Shown here: positions 1-13,352 of the stretch, in pieces
How the letters are laid out: every line of letters begins with the position of its first letter
Numbering within the stretch: position 1 is the stretch's first letter
DNA from: Pyrenophora tritici-repentis
Taxonomy: Eukaryota > Ascomycota > Dothideomycetes > Pleosporales > Pleosporaceae
Direction: 5' to 3'
Length of the DNA stretch: 64,000 nt
Assembly: GCF_003171515.1 (NCBI RefSeq)
Contig: NC_089399.1
Span: 3,968,001 to 4,032,000, forward strand
Made by a program: the position numbers and the translations under genes
The notes under the pieces: generated by a model
Seen by the model: the letters and a program-made list of their open reading frames with translations, nothing else
What the model was told of the DNA's origin: nothing
Databases searched by the model: none

Positions 1-728
1 CCACCCACGGCAGGTCCAGACGGTAAGAGAGTCAACATGGTGGAGCAATTGCCAACGCATGCACATAGTGCATCATGCAGGTGCGTTATGTTACCTTGGC
101 TAGGGGACGTAACCGCGTCTATCAAATCTGCAACGGCTCGAGTCAGCCTACTGAACCATGATTTCCACTCGAGGTAAGCCCCAGCTTGCCGCGGGAGCCA
201 CCGGAGCCGCCCGCTGTCAAACCCTATCGTGGGGGCTAACGGTACCGTATGCTGGGTCGGAACGCCGAATCTCCAGCCCTCACCAACACCGCCAGGCTTG
301 TGCGCCGAACTAGCCGTCACGTCCATGGACTTGCCACAGAAAACAAACCCTACATGAAAGAGGGCCCTCTTCTCGCGTATTCGGAGCATAATCCTTACGG
401 ATGCACGGAATTATGCACTATCCACACATCCAGCATGCGGGTTTCGACGTAAGTTTTTGCCTAAACAAAGCCCCACGGAGCTAGTTGAGCTTCTCCTGTG
501 TCACTGGCCCGGCATGGCAGCCAACGCGTGATGCACATGCTGCTGGATTATCGCCGATATGGCTAAGACGCCGAGACTATATTCGGTCGTTGAATACGAC
601 GACATGCTGTCTTTCCCTTGTGACCCCTGTCGACTTACCCTACGGGAACATGTCCAGCATATCAAGACTGCTTTTTCTACCTCTCCGTTTTCCATCAACA
701 CATCCGTGAGACACAGACACACGCCAAA
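1..728. other. Left-edge region without a supported gene
   Basis: No reading frame here has recognisable protein features; the short open frames on both strands look incidental. The last 100-200 bases probably hold the promoter and 5' leader of the methyltransferase starting at 729. Because the window begins here, a further cluster gene could lie just to the left. Confidence 0.5.
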
Positions 729-2267
729 ATGAAGGCAGAACAGCAATCCACTCTTCTCGAGCTGGCCAATAAGGTCCAGCAATTGACAAATCAAATTGTC
801 AACGACTTGACCGAGAAGAAGATACCAGAACCTTCCTTCGCCGCTAGCTCTGATCCCATCCCTGAATCGTCAGAGTACATTGAGCTACGCGATCGTCTGA
901 ATGATTCCGCACGTGACTTGCTCCGTCTCGTCAACGGTCCCAGGAACGATGCACGAACTTTTGTGTGCTACCTTTACGACTTGGCTTCCTGGCAGGTAGC
1001 ATGTGAGTTCAACTTCTTCGAGGCGATTCCAGAAGATGGCACAGCGACCATAAAGGAGATTTCGGAGAAAGCCGGCATGGATGAAGATCGTGTTGGGCGT
1101 TTCTTGCGAATGTTGACCACAGATCGTGTCTTTGAAGAAGTGGAAAAGGACGTCTTTAAACATACATCCAGAAGTGTCATCTACCTCAAGGACAAGCAAT
1201 GGAGAGATGTGATGAACTACCAGTAAGACTATTGCGTCTAGTGCAGTGGTGTTCTAGTACTAAGTCTGCACAGGCTCGACGAGTTCTTCAAAGCAGCTGC
1301 CGAGACTTCCGACAGTATCAGGGAGTCGCCTACTGTCGCTGATGGCCAAAGGAACGCTTTCGTCACAAGACATGGAAAGAGCCTTTTCGAATTCTACAAG
1401 CAAGACCCCACGCGATCAGTTCGTTTTGCCAGCGCGATGGCCGGTGTCTCCAGACGTGAGTGGCAGCCACTGTGAACTGAAATGGCCATACTGACCGTCA
1501 AAGTCGAGAGACACTTTGAAAATCTCAAGGAGAGTTTCCCTTGGGATCAGATCAGCGGCCGGAAGGTGATTGATGTTGGAGGTGGCAGTGGCCATATGAG
1601 CGTCTCACTCGCCAAGGTATGCGGTTTCTCACCGTCTCTGTGATTCCAACACGACTGATTATCGTGCAAGGCCTTTCCCAATCTTGAGTTGATTGTTCAA
1701 GATTCTCTGAGCATGCTTTCGTCGGCTTCGCAAAACGACTTTTCGCAACTCAATGGCCGCGTGACTTTTATGCCTCACGACTTCTTCACTCCTCAGCCAG
1801 TGACTGGTGCAGCCGCGTATCTTTTACGTTACATCACGCACAACTGGAATGATGCGGACTGCATTCGTATCTTCCGAGCACTGGTACCCGCACTGGAGAA
1901 AAGTCCCCCCGGCACTCCGGTGCTAATCAACGACGTCGTGCTTCCAGCGCTTGGTGAGGCGTCGAGGTTCCACGACAATCGCATGCGTCAAGTCGATATT
2001 ATGATGATGTTGGTCCTGGGCGCCAAACAACGAACTGAGGAGCAGTTCCGGCGCCTTCTCTCTGATGCCGATGCCCGCTTCAAGGTGAGTCTTTTTACGC
2101 TAAATCGCGATTCAAAGTGCTGACGTCGACTGCAGATCAGGGCTATCCACGACAAGGGTAACATGTCCCTTATCGAGGCGTTTCTCGATATTGATGGCAA
2201 GTCTGCTGATGGGCAAGAGGAGAAGGCGGCTCTGGAAAGCACTAAACGCACCGGAGCTCGTATGTGA
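729..2267 (+). CDS. SAM-dependent O-methyltransferase (COMT-like), five exons
   Basis: Predicted 444-residue protein of the fungal plant-COMT-like O-methyltransferase family, which transfers a methyl group from S-adenosylmethionine to hydroxyls of small molecules, often polyketides. Exons by hand: 729-1222, 1274-1455, 1504-1616, 1671-2084, 2136-2267; all junctions are GT-AG and keep phase. The N-terminal third is a winged-helix dimerisation-type region (KEISEKAGMDEDRVGRFLRM). The SAM motif VIDVGGGSGHMS lies near residue 250, across from an HNWND segment corresponding to the catalytic-His region of the family. The start at 729 is the first ATG before a long helical N-terminus typical of these enzymes. 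It is followed on the same strand by the PKS at 3638, so it probably tailors that product (inference). The substrate cannot be read from sequence. Confidence 0.88.
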
Positions 2268-3637
2268 GAAGAAAGCTGTGCAAGCTAGATGGCAACCAAT
2301 CAAAAATTTGCGGGCTGACGTCGGTCATCGTGATTCGTGTAATGCAAGCAACTGTGCCTCTTGACTACGTACCCACCGCTGCTCATCGAGTACGGGCCCA
2401 GCCAGGTGGTAAAAGAACCAAAGAAATGAGCGCGGATTGGTGCCGGATGGGACGCTGAGACGCTGGGACGGCGGCTGTGCGTCCCGTGCCCAGGCGGTTG
2501 CGGTCGCCATTCAATCCTCTGCTCCACCCCCCACGTGTTCGCCGACATGGCACCGCGGCTATCAGCCACAGATGACACTTGCAGCTTGCTCTTGGGAGAG
2601 GCCAAGAAGCGCTGGAAACGATTTTGGCGGCTGCCTCGATCGATAACCCAACTTGACAAGCTCCAGCTCCACACGCGGCACAGTCACATTACTGTACTAC
2701 TGTACCAGCTCCACACCCTCCTCGGTTCTTTACCAATTCCACGTTGCCTCTATGCCGCCTCCTTGCAGGCTGGAGAAATGCAATTCTGCCCTGCCAGACC
2801 CTCCTCAAACGCCATGCATTCGCCGCCTGCAGCCCTCACCGCTGCTTTGTCCCATTCGCCGTGGCACGGGCGAAGCCACACGGACGGCTTGACGGCTTGA
2901 CATGGCCTCTGGTAAAGAGCTTTGATAGGCCGTGTACGAAACCCGGCTCCCCCATGTCTTAAAAGGATGCTCAAGTAACAGATCGAGAGCTATTCCGGGA
3001 ATCCCTCTAGGAGCAACCAACAACAAACCACCACGTAATCGCAGAACTCGTGGTGGTCTGAACGCATATCCCATACAAGCTACTAACCAGCCTCTAAAGA
3101 GTGGCCCTGTGCATGTGCCTCGAAAAATGGTTTGACCCCAGCCAACAAGCGTAATGGCGTCTTGGACTTTTCCCGATATGACTGCCATTTTTCAATTCGA
3201 GTCAAATCATTCGGCAGAGCGGAGAAATTGGGCAAGCCATATTCCCAATGCACGCAATCACATCTCTTCGCTTCCTTCCAGGAAGCTGATGCGATGTTCC
3301 CACCCGAATCCACATCAGTCCAGTGAACGAAGGATGCAAAACCCTGTTTCAAATACACAAGCTGCAAGTTCATTCTAGTTGGCGCATCTTTTGCAGCTAA
3401 GCGCGTCATTCGAGACCATGCTATAGGCATAGGAAGGAATCCCATAGCTAATCCACCCTCTATCGCCTGGCCACTGTCGAGATAGTCTTATATCACCTGG
3501 CACGGGTCGCCTTGCTCGAATCCTTATTCATTATACCCGGCATGTAGATAACTGTCACATGGCCCTACTTTTAACTTTGCACTTTTCGTATCAAGGCCGC
3601 AGCAAGGTTTATCCCAGCACACGATTACACGGCCACG
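2268..3637. other. 1.37-kb intergenic region between methyltransferase and PKS
   Basis: Several short frames are open on both strands (for example 3083-3445 on the minus strand, 120 codons), but none shows a domain, splice structure or family resemblance I can support. The stretch probably contains the methyltransferase 3' end and the PKS promoter. No transcription-factor or transporter gene is visible between the two cluster genes. Confidence 0.5.
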
Positions 3638-6600
3638 ATGGTGTTTTCAGACACAAAGCCAATGCCTATCGCCATTGTAGGCTTTGGTTGCCGATTCCCT
3701 GGCGACGTCACAAATGGCGACAAGCTATGGGATATGTTGATGGACAGGAGGTCGGCTCGTACAGAAGTTCCTGGGGATCGCTTCAACATTCAGGCGTTCT
3801 ACAATCCCGACGGCGATCGTTATGGAACCGTAAGTTCGCGTCATACCGAGTTCGGTCCGTTTTGATTAACTTCATCCAAGTGCAACAACCGCGGAGGCCA
3901 TTATCTTACGGAAGATGTCTCCCTCTTCGACGCGCCCTTTTTCTCCATCTCGCCGGCCGAGGCCATGGCTATGGATCCCATGCAGCGATTACTGCTTGAG
4001 GTGACCTACGAGGCACTAGAAAACTCGGGAGCGCCGCTTTCCAGAGTATCAGGGTCCAAAACATCATGTTATATCGGATGTTTCACAAAGGACTACGAGG
4101 AGATGCAACGGCGAGATGTGGAGCTGGCTCCCAAATATCAGTCTACAGGGGCATCACAAACAATGCTTTCCAACCGCCTGAGCCACTTCTTCAACTTGAA
4201 GGGCCCTAGTATAAGCATAGACACAGCCTGTAGTAGTGGACTTGTTGCTGTGCATCTTGCATGCCAGAGTCTACGATCAGGAGAAAGTACCATGGCAATC
4301 GCTGGGGGTAGTAACCTCATCTTGAGCCCGGACATACAAGCAGAAATGAGCGACATGCACTTTCTGGGTCCAGACTCAATTTCATACGCATTTGACGACC
4401 GAGCTAATGGCTATGCACGAGGCGAAGGTATCGGTGTAATCATACTGAAGCCGCTCGACCTAGCATTGCGCGACAACGATCCCATCCGAGCCATTATACG
4501 TGGCACAGCTGCCAGCTCCGACGGTCGAACGCCGGGAATCACCATGCCTTCAAAGGACGCTCAAATCAACCTCATTCGCTCAGCTTATCATGCAGCGGGC
4601 GTCGACGTAAGCGAAACGGGATATTTCGAGGCACACGGGACGGGAACGGCTGCAGGCGACCCCATAGAAAGTGGCGCAATTGGCGATGTCTTTGCAGCAA
4701 GCCGCCCGTGTCGCAAGGCTGCAGCAACCGAGGAAGCCATACCCCTTCCCATTGGTTCCATAAAAACGAATATTGGTCATTTGGAAGGGGCGAGCGGTAT
4801 AGCTGGCATCATGAAAGCCATGCTTAGCGTCGAGAAAGGCATCATTGCGCCAAACCTCTGGTTTCAACGGGGCAACCCAGCCATTGATTTTGAAGCATGG
4901 CGGATTGAGGTTCCCACGGAGCCAAAGGAGTGGCCATTGGACGGTCTGCGCCGCGCCAGTGTCAACTCGTTTGGCTATGGAGGAACCAATGCCCACATCA
5001 TTCTTGATGATGCACATCATTTTCTTCAACTTTACCATCGTCAAGTTAGTCACAGCAGGAACGACTCAGGATTCGTCAGCCCTGTCAACGACTCATGTCC
5101 AGTTGCTACTCCAAGACCACGACTCTTCCTACAGTCTGCCAATGATGAGCGGAGTGTGCGACAGATGGCTCAAGCGCTTATCAACCATCTTCAGGTACGA
5201 GAGGTGTTCAACGAAGACCAGTTTCTAGACGACCTTGCGTACACGCTCTGTGAGCGTCGCACTCGCTTCTCTTATACCGCTGCCGTCGTCGCAACACACA
5301 AGTCTGATCTCGAGACGAAGTTGCAACACGTGCGCCCGGTTTCCAGTAGCACCACCAAATCACCCCGAATAGCCTTTATATTCACAGGCCAAGGGGCGCA
5401 GTGGTGGGGCATGGGCAGGGAGCTACTACATTACCCAGCCTTCAGACTGAGCTTGCAGAGATGCAGCACTGTCGTCGCAAGCCTGGGGGCAGATTGGTCA
5501 CTGATGGAAGAGCTACTCAAAGGCAAAGATACCTCAAGAGTCAATGAGGCAACTTACAGTCAGCCACTATGTACCGCTCTCCAGATTGCACTTGTTGACT
5601 TACTTGCGACGTGGAATATCGAACCACAAAGCGTCGTTGGTCATTCCAGTGGTGAGATTGCCGCTGCATACGCTACTGGTGCGTTGAATATTGAGTCTGC
5701 CATGACTATCGCCTTCTTCCGTGGCTCCTTGTCGCCAAAGGTCAAAGGCATGGGCTACAAGGGATGCATGATGGCGGTCGGCTTGTCCGAAGACGAGGCC
5801 AACAACGAGATTGATAGTCTAGGCGACAGCCTTGGCAAAGTAGTCGTGGCATGTGTCAATAGTCCACGAGGTGTTACAATCTCCGGCGACGTCGATGCCA
5901 TCAACAACTTGCAGAAAGCCTTGGACGCGAAAGGCATCTTCGCTCGGGCGCTGCAAGTAGACACGGCGTATCACTCTCATCACATGCAAGTCATCGCGGA
6001 AGAGTATCTTTCTCGGCTTCAGGAGGCGCAGGTCACAGTACAAAATACTGATGGACGCGTGACCATGTTCTCATCTGTCACTGAAAACATCGTCGACCAG
6101 ACCAGCCTTGGCGCCGAGTACTGGGTATCCAATCTTGTAGGAAGTGTCCGCTTTGCTGGAGCGCTCGAGAAGCTATGCACATCGAACCCCAGTGAAGGTA
6201 CGCCCAGTGCCGACATTCTGCTTGAAGTAGGACCGCATGCCCTCTTCAAGCTTCCAGTCAAAGAGACTCTGGAGAATATGGCTGGTAACAAGTCACATAT
6301 CCAGTATTTCTCCACACTCATTCGAAACAAGCCCGCGAACGTCACAGCGCTAGATGCAGCAGGGTCACTATTTTCCTACGGACACCCAGTCGATCTACAT
6401 GCAATCAACTTTCCCAGCGAACCCAAACAGCCGCTCTCCGTCTTGACCAATCTACCGCAATACACCTGGAACCATACTCGCAGCTACTGGTGCGAGTCAC
6501 GGTTAAGTCGTGACTACCGGTTTCGTCAGTTCGCTCGCACCGACATATTGGGTGCACCTGCCATTGATTGGAACCCCATGGAACCCAGGTTCCGGAATTT

Positions 6601-9600
6601 CATGCGGTTGCGCGAACAGCCGTGGCTCAGCGACCACATGGTTCAGGGTGACATACTTTTCCCAGCTTGTGGGTTTCTTTGCATGGCTATTGAGGCTTGT
6701 CGGCAGATGTCCGTTATCTCGCCATCGACTTTTTTGCCTGCAGGTGCCACTGCCGTTGGGGAGTACCGGCTTCGGGAGGTTAATATTTCACGAGCACTCG
6801 TTGTACCGGATTCGGACGAAGGCGTGGAGACATCCTTTTCCATGCGATGTCGTTCAAACACCAGCCGTTCAAGCTCGGATGCGTGGCATGAGTTCACCAT
6901 TTATTCTTACACAACTGAAGGAGGTTGGGTGGAGAACTGCAACGGCCTTCTTTCAGTAACAGATCAAACCGCTACAGACGACCAGCTTGTCGGGGAATGC
7001 CTCAGGAAATGGACATCGGCACATTCTGCCAGCGTAAGAAAGTTGGAGACAGACAAGTTCTACAGTACCGCCGATTCCATAGGTCTATCTTATGGGCCCA
7101 TGTTCCAGGGCCTTCAGAACATCAGCATCGATCCCAAATATCCCAACCAGGCCACGGGCGTTATTGAAGTCACAGACACAAAGTCTGTGAATCCCAAACA
7201 ATTCGAACATGATCGATTATTACATCCAGCTACCTTGGATACCTTTTTGCAATTAGGGTTGGCCGCGCTGGGAGGTGCCGATCTTGTCCAACTCAAGGGC
7301 GCCATGGTACCGACTTTCATAGAGGAAATATCGGTATCAGCAGACATCTCAGCACAAATCGGCGATCGTCTGAATGTGCTAGTCAAGGCTGAGCGATTCG
7401 GTACAAGAGAGGCCACTGGCGATATCTTCGCGATAGACCCGATCACGTCGAAACCAGTTGTACTCATGGATGGCTTCAAATTTGTGGCTATCAACACTAT
7501 CAATGAGTCTAGCAAAACCCAGGTATCGCCGAAGCATTGCTACAAACCAGTGTGGGAACCGGATGTTGAGCTCATTGATCGTGAACACCTCAACCGGGAA
7601 CTCCAAGCAGCGCCGCGACCAGACGACCGACCAAAGACTGTGAGAGAATTGGAGCTACTTTCATATTACTTCATCGACAAAGCTCTACAGCAGGTGACAG
7701 AAGAAGAAGCGGCTGGTATGCTACCACATCATCAGAAGTTCTACCAAAACTTGTGCGAGCTACGGGAAGCTGTGTTGAATAAGTCGCATCCTCAACAAAC
7801 CGAAGAGTGGCAGCAGCTTCATACGCCAGAAGTTGCATCGAAGCTTGAAGCTTTGGTGGAACACTACCGCAACCATCAGACAGCTTATGATGGTAAGCTA
7901 CTTGTACGAGTGGGTGAAGCCCTCCCAGCCGTGTTTAGACAAGAGGTAGAGCCTCTAGCATTGATGACACACGAGAACCTGCTCGAGGACTACTATACCA
8001 CTGCCGTAGGTATGCCCAACACGTATGCACAAATCTCTCGCTACACATCCCTGCTTTCCCACAAGTACCCCAATCTCGACTATCTTGAGATCGGCGCCGG
8101 TACTGGCGGAGCAACGGTTCCAACACTCAGGGGTCTAAGTGGGCGTGAAGAATCGCAAGCCTACCCCCGCTTAGGCTCCTACACCTATACAGACATCTCG
8201 TCCTACTTCTTCCAGCGCGCTGCCGAGAAGTTTGAAGAGTTTTCCCAATTCATGAAGTTTAAGAAACTGGATGTTGAGCATGATCCTGAAACCCAAGACT
8301 TCAAGCCTGCATCGTACGATGTTATCGTCGCAGCTAATGTACTTCACGCTACCTCGGACATGCACCGCACCATGACACATGCTCGAAAGCTTCTCCGACC
8401 AGGTGGAAGACTCATCCTCTTGGAGATGACAAACCGTCTTCTTGCCGCGTCAGTCATCTTCGGTACCCTTCCGGGTTGGTGGAACGCATCCGAAGAATGG
8501 CGCACAGGTGGTCCTCTGCTCACCGAATCCCAGTGGGAGAATCTGCTCCACTCCACGGGCTTCAGCAGTCTTCAAGCTAGTAGTCCAGACGTGCTTGATC
8601 CGCTTGAAGAAGGTACCAGACTCATGATTGCTACTGCCGTTGAAGCAAAACCTGTTGTATCGAATGGTTTGATCACGCCACCCGAACGTCCTCGCTTCAT
8701 CATCTTATGCCCCGACTCACGCATCAGGATGACAAGATTGGATATGCCATTGGCCCTCAAGTCGAGACTGGAGAGGGCTGGTCTCCAAACACAGCTCATG
8801 TCACTCTCAAAGATCGACAGCCAAAACCTCGATCGGACGGTTTGCATCAGCTTCGTCGAGCTTGAAGAGTCTCTTCTCGCTAATCCTACCTCGAGCGACA
8901 TGAAGAGGCTTCAGAAGATCGCGGAGACATCATCGGGTCTGGTTTGGGTTACCCGCGGCGCTGCATCCTCGGATGTTGATTGTCCTGAGCTTGCCGTCTT
9001 CCAAGGTCTAGCGCGAACTCTCCGCGCTGAGAACGAAGGCTTCTCTTGCGTCACTGTTGACCTGGATGCCAAGGAGAGACTACCTGCACATAAAGTTGCC
9101 GAGTTACTCTTCAACATGCACGAAAAGCAACTCGTGCCCGGTCAGCGCTTTGGCCTCGCAGATAGCGAGTTCGTCGAGCAAGGCGGTGTACTTCACATCA
9201 AGCGCGCCCTGCCAGCCGAGAAGCTGAACCAATTCCTGGTCGCTCGTACTGATGCCGGAAAGCTGCAACCGCAATTGGAGACTGTGTTGCAAGAAGGTCG
9301 GCCGCTGAAACTCAGTTCATCCAATACTAGTGCGACAGGCCCGTTTGTTTTTGATCAAGATATCGATTTTTCCCGGCCGTTGCAAGCAAATTTTGTCGAG
9401 ATCGAAGTTCACGCTACCAGTCTCAATGCTCAGGATGTTGGGATCCTGAATGGCGGACACTCGACCGGCAAGCTCGCTCAAGGATGTACAGGTATTATCA
9501 CGAAGACTGGAAGACATGTTGACAACCTTGCAGTAGGTGGTCGTGTCGTAGCGTGGTGTCCAGACTCTTTCGCCACACATGTCCGCCTGCCAGCAACATT

Positions 9601-11525
9601 CGCTCACAAGATTCCCGAGCATGTCACATTTGAAGTCGCAGCCACGTTACCAGTGGCTCATGCTACGGCGCAATATGCCCTCAGCTATGTTGCACACTTG
9701 GAGACAAGTGAAACTGTCTTCATACATGAGGCTGCCGATGCTGTAGGCCAAGCTGGAATCCAGATTGCCCTGAACAAGGGCGCCAAGATCTTCGCGACGG
9801 TGCGATCAGAAGAGGAGAAGACATTTCTCACAGAGATATATGGTATCGAAAGTACCTGTATATTTTCCAGTTATGACCTCAAGTTTGTTGTAGGTCTTCG
9901 GAGAGCAACAAGGGGTCGTGGCGTCGACGTGGTCTTGAACACCATGACTGGTGAGGCACTACAGGCGACATTCAGCTGCGTTGCGCCATTTGGCAGACTG
10001 GTTGATCTCCACACAAAGAGGACAGACCGATTGGAGATGGCACCTTTCGAGCGCAGTGTCTCTTTCATGTCTGTAGATATTGGGCTTCTTTACAGCAGGA
10101 AGCCCAAGGTCGCTGCGGAGGTATTCCAGGAAGCAATGGATGTTGCGGTGACGGGAGAGATGATTCAACGTCAGACAGTAAAGGCTATGCCTTGGTCTAG
10201 TTTGAAAGAAGCTATACACATGGTTCAGGACGGAAGCCAGGTAGTCATGGTTCCCAGGGCAGATGATAAAGTTCTGGTAAGCCATCCTTCACCATATTCA
10301 TTTTATCTCGAGATGACTAACAATACCCCAGGTCGTCCAAAAGCCACCCCCAAGCATCTCCCTCGACCCATCCGCCTCCTATCTTCTCGCCGGCGGTCTC
10401 GGCGGCCTCGGACGAAGCATAGCCCAATGGCTCGTCCAACACGGCGCAAAGAACCTAATCTTCCTCTCCCGCTCGGGCGCCGCCTCGCCCTCGGCCCAAA
10501 CCTTCATCTCCACCCTGCACACGTCGCATATCCGCACCGCCATCCTCGCATGCGACATATCCGACCACCTCTCGCTATCCGACCAACTCACCACCACCTT
10601 GAAAACTTTCCCGCCCATCAAAGGCATCATCCAAGCCGCCATGACACTCCACGACTCTCTCTTCACCACCATGACAGCCGAGCAATGGACCTCGACCCTC
10701 CTCCCCAAAGTCTACGGCTCAAAAAACCTCCACGACACCACGCTTTCCCAACCCCTCGACTTCTTCATCTTGTTATCCTCGCTCCACTCCTTCATCGGTA
10801 ACCCCGGTCAGGCAAACTACGCCGCGGGCTGCGCGTACCAAGTCGCCCTAGCCAAATACCGGAACCACATCGGCCTGCCCGCGACAGCCATCGACGTCGG
10901 CATCGTCAGCGACGTGGGCTACGTAGTCGAGAAGCAAGGTGCGGGCCAGAAAGTCAAAGTGCAAGGATTCAAACATATCAGCGAGCGGGAGATGTTAGCG
11001 CTTATGGAATTGGGGGTTCGGGAACCTATGCTGGGACATCTTGTTACAGGGCTGGATTCTGACGCTGATGGTGATGATGTTGTTGCTGCTGCTATGGGGG
11101 CGAGGGGGGATGAGATGCCGTTTTTCGCCAGGGATCCTGTGTTGAGTCATTTGCGGTATTTACGTCCGCATCTTAAACACTACAACGCCACTTCCACCTC
11201 CTCCTCCACGGACACCATCACAGCACTCCCCCTATCATCCCTCCTATCAACCTCCCCACCGCCCTCCCCCGAAACAGCACAATCCCTCATTCTCGCCGCG
11301 CTGCTGAAAAAACTCTCCCGCACACTCATGATGGATGTGGGTGATATCGATCCAGCCAGGGAGTTAGCGGCGTATGGAACGGATTCGCTGGTTGCGGTTG
11401 AGTTGAAGAATTGGTTGGCGAGGGAGACAAAGGTGGGGGTTAGTGTGTTTGATATTTTGCAGAGTGCGAGTGTGGAGGCGTTGGTTGGGCGGGTGGTGGG
11501 GAGGTTGGGGGGTGTGGGGGAGTGA
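3638..11525 (+). CDS. Highly reducing type I polyketide synthase (KS-AT-DH-cMT-ER-KR-ACP)
   Basis: Iterative PKS of about 2593 residues that would assemble a reduced, C-methylated polyketide chain. Exons: 3638-3829, 3881-10276, 10332-11525. The ketosynthase has DTACSSG (Cys ~181), EAHGTGT and the KTNIGH histidine. The acyltransferase has GHSSG (Ser ~653). The dehydratase has HMVQGDILFP (His ~983) and a later DTFLQ. The C-methyltransferase has EIGAGTGG (~1469). The ketoreductase has GGLGGLG (~2217) and a Ser/Tyr pair in LLSSLHS and PGQANYAAG. The carrier protein has GTDSL (Ser ~2548). No thioesterase or reductase domain follows, so release must occur in trans. The enoylreductase (~1890-2190) is divergent: its nucleotide-binding loop reads HEAADAVG instead of the usual Gly-rich form, so enoyl reduction may be lost or supplied in trans. 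Third-position composition changes abruptly several times in the last exon. Confidence 0.95.
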
Positions 11526-12279
11526 GGAGGTGATGGGGTAAGGGGGAAGATGAGATGGTGATGGGAAAGGGGGATGTGTGATGACGAATTTATGCTTTGC
11601 ATTATAGACCGTTTGTTTTTATTTTAACATAGTTAGCGGTTCTGTTTCGTGTTTTCTGTTGTCGATGTCTTTACGAATACCACGATTGTTTTTTTCATCC
11701 TGCTAATTTCTTGGATTTTGTCATCTTTGTCATCTTTTGTTCGAATTATTGATACATCTCACACACGTTCTATTCCTGCTACTTTGGCTCCCCTTAATCC
11801 CCGCTTCTTCTTCTTCCTCCCCAACTGCTAGTGGACAGACATACGCGGTAACCTACCGTCAATCCCTTATTTTCCACACCCCAAGAACTGAAAACAGGTC
11901 AGAGAACGCAGACAAAAGACGTCAAATTTCCAAACGGCGAATTCGCCATGATAGTGATTATTGCTAACGACAAAGAAAATGGGGTATCGTCTCTGTTCTA
12001 AACTAAAATCACGCAAACGCCAGTATACATGCAAAAGAAGAAGCCTAAAAGCGGGTAGGCGAGGATAGTGGGGGGTTTTCGTCCGACCGGAAACGGTTTC
12101 GTGTGATTGAGAAGTCGTAGGTTAGGATAGGGCTGTCCTCAATACGTCGGGTGTGCTGGATCAACCAAGCGCGTGGGTCGAGATGGTAAGCCCCGCGAGC
12201 AAACCAAGATGCGTGTTAGAGCCACGACCCCGTGAAGTACGGTATGACACCAATCTGACATGCACCAGACCAGGCCAGC
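11526..12279. other. Convergent intergenic region after the PKS
   Basis: This stretch lies between the 3' ends of the PKS and the minus-strand Saf4 gene. The first 60 bases continue the strongly G-rich tract of the PKS 3' end, followed by T-rich sequence that could serve for 3'-end formation. No gene is seen. Confidence 0.6.
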
Positions 12280-13352
12280 TCAATCAGAATCATACCCCAC
12301 CAACGCCGCCATAATATCCGGTTTCTTCCTCGTCCCTTCCTTGTCCGCTTTCGCAGTCGAAGCAACAGGCGGAATGGCTGAAGCTCCAGCCCCTTCTATC
12401 CCCTCTCTCTTCCTCTTCACTATCCCCAAATTAACACGTTCCTTCGCCCGACCACCACCATCCTTCAGCAAAAAAGGATCAACCGCCGCTTTAGTGTTAG
12501 TAATAAGCCTCTTCTGCAAGCCCAACCGACTCTCCTCCGCCTTGGCCTCTGCTTTTAACTTTTTCGTTTTCTGAACCGGTTCAACCGCTGTCTCTGTATT
12601 TGTCGAATCACTGAATAGTGGTTTCCAAGTCCCGGCGTCACCACCAGCGGCGCCAAATTCCACCAGCGCAGCGCGCGTACGATCGCCCTCTGTTTCATCT
12701 GCGATATCCAGCCCCAGGCTGAATTTCTCTTGCATACCTTCTTTGTGTCTATCTTCTTTCCTCCATACCTTCCTCTTCTTGCGAAACTCGCCGCGGAGTT
12801 TAGCGTTGACATCGTACGGATCGCGCCAAACCTCACTTATATCGTACAACTCCTCTACCCGTTCTTTCAACTCCCTCTCTACCCCTTTTTCCTCAACCTT
12901 GCCTTCAAACCCCGCAAACGCATCCCCCCTCCTCTTCTCCCTCTCTTCCTCCGTTAAAAACCTGCCTTCCCCCTCCCCACCCTCATCGTCCATACCCCCC
13001 ATACTCCCTCCGCCTCGCCCCCTCACAAACAACATACTCGCTCTTCGCCGGATCCGTACGTATCTCCCACCACCCCCCCGCACGCCGAATGTTTCATCCG
13101 GAAACTCCACACGGGCGTGCTGTAGTAATTTCCCACTTTCTTCTTCTCGGCGTTGAAACGTACGCCTTGGCCGATTATCGCGGAGGGTTTGCACGTGTTG
13201 CACCAGACGGCGAAGGGGAGTTCGAAGCGTACGGTGAGGATGCCTTGGGGGAGTTTTCGGGCGCGGGTGCCGAGGGGGTGGGAGGAGGAGTTGAAGGTTG
13301 GCGGGTTGGTGGCGTCGGGAGGGTAATATCGGCCCATGTTGAAGCCCTGCAT
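12280..13352 (-). CDS. Saf4/CCDC130-type splicing factor (CWC16/Yju2 family), two apparent frameshifts
   Basis: The CWC16/Yju2 family comprises spliceosome-associated proteins; CCDC130/Saf4 is the branch that begins with a Tyr-Tyr-Pro-Pro-Asp N-terminus. Here the start at 13352 gives MQGFNMGRYYPPD, then HPLGTRARKLPQGILTVRFE, a zinc-site WCNTC and FNAEKKKVGNYYSTPVWSFR, all diagnostic. The frame then breaks. If the C7 run at 13073-13079 were one base shorter, WWEIRTDPAKSEYVVCEGAR would follow in frame. If the C6 run at 12995-13000 were also one base shorter, the acidic and coiled C-terminal part (RFLTEEEREKRR, ISEVWRDPYDVNAKLR) would follow to the stop at 12280. Both halves are well conserved, so assembly error is more likely than gene decay. 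No intron of credible size fits either break. It is convergent with the PKS and is the first housekeeping gene beyond the cluster. Confidence 0.82.

Noticed and set aside
3083..3445. 120-codon minus-strand frame between methyltransferase and PKS
   Set aside because: No recognised motif, splice structure or family resemblance.
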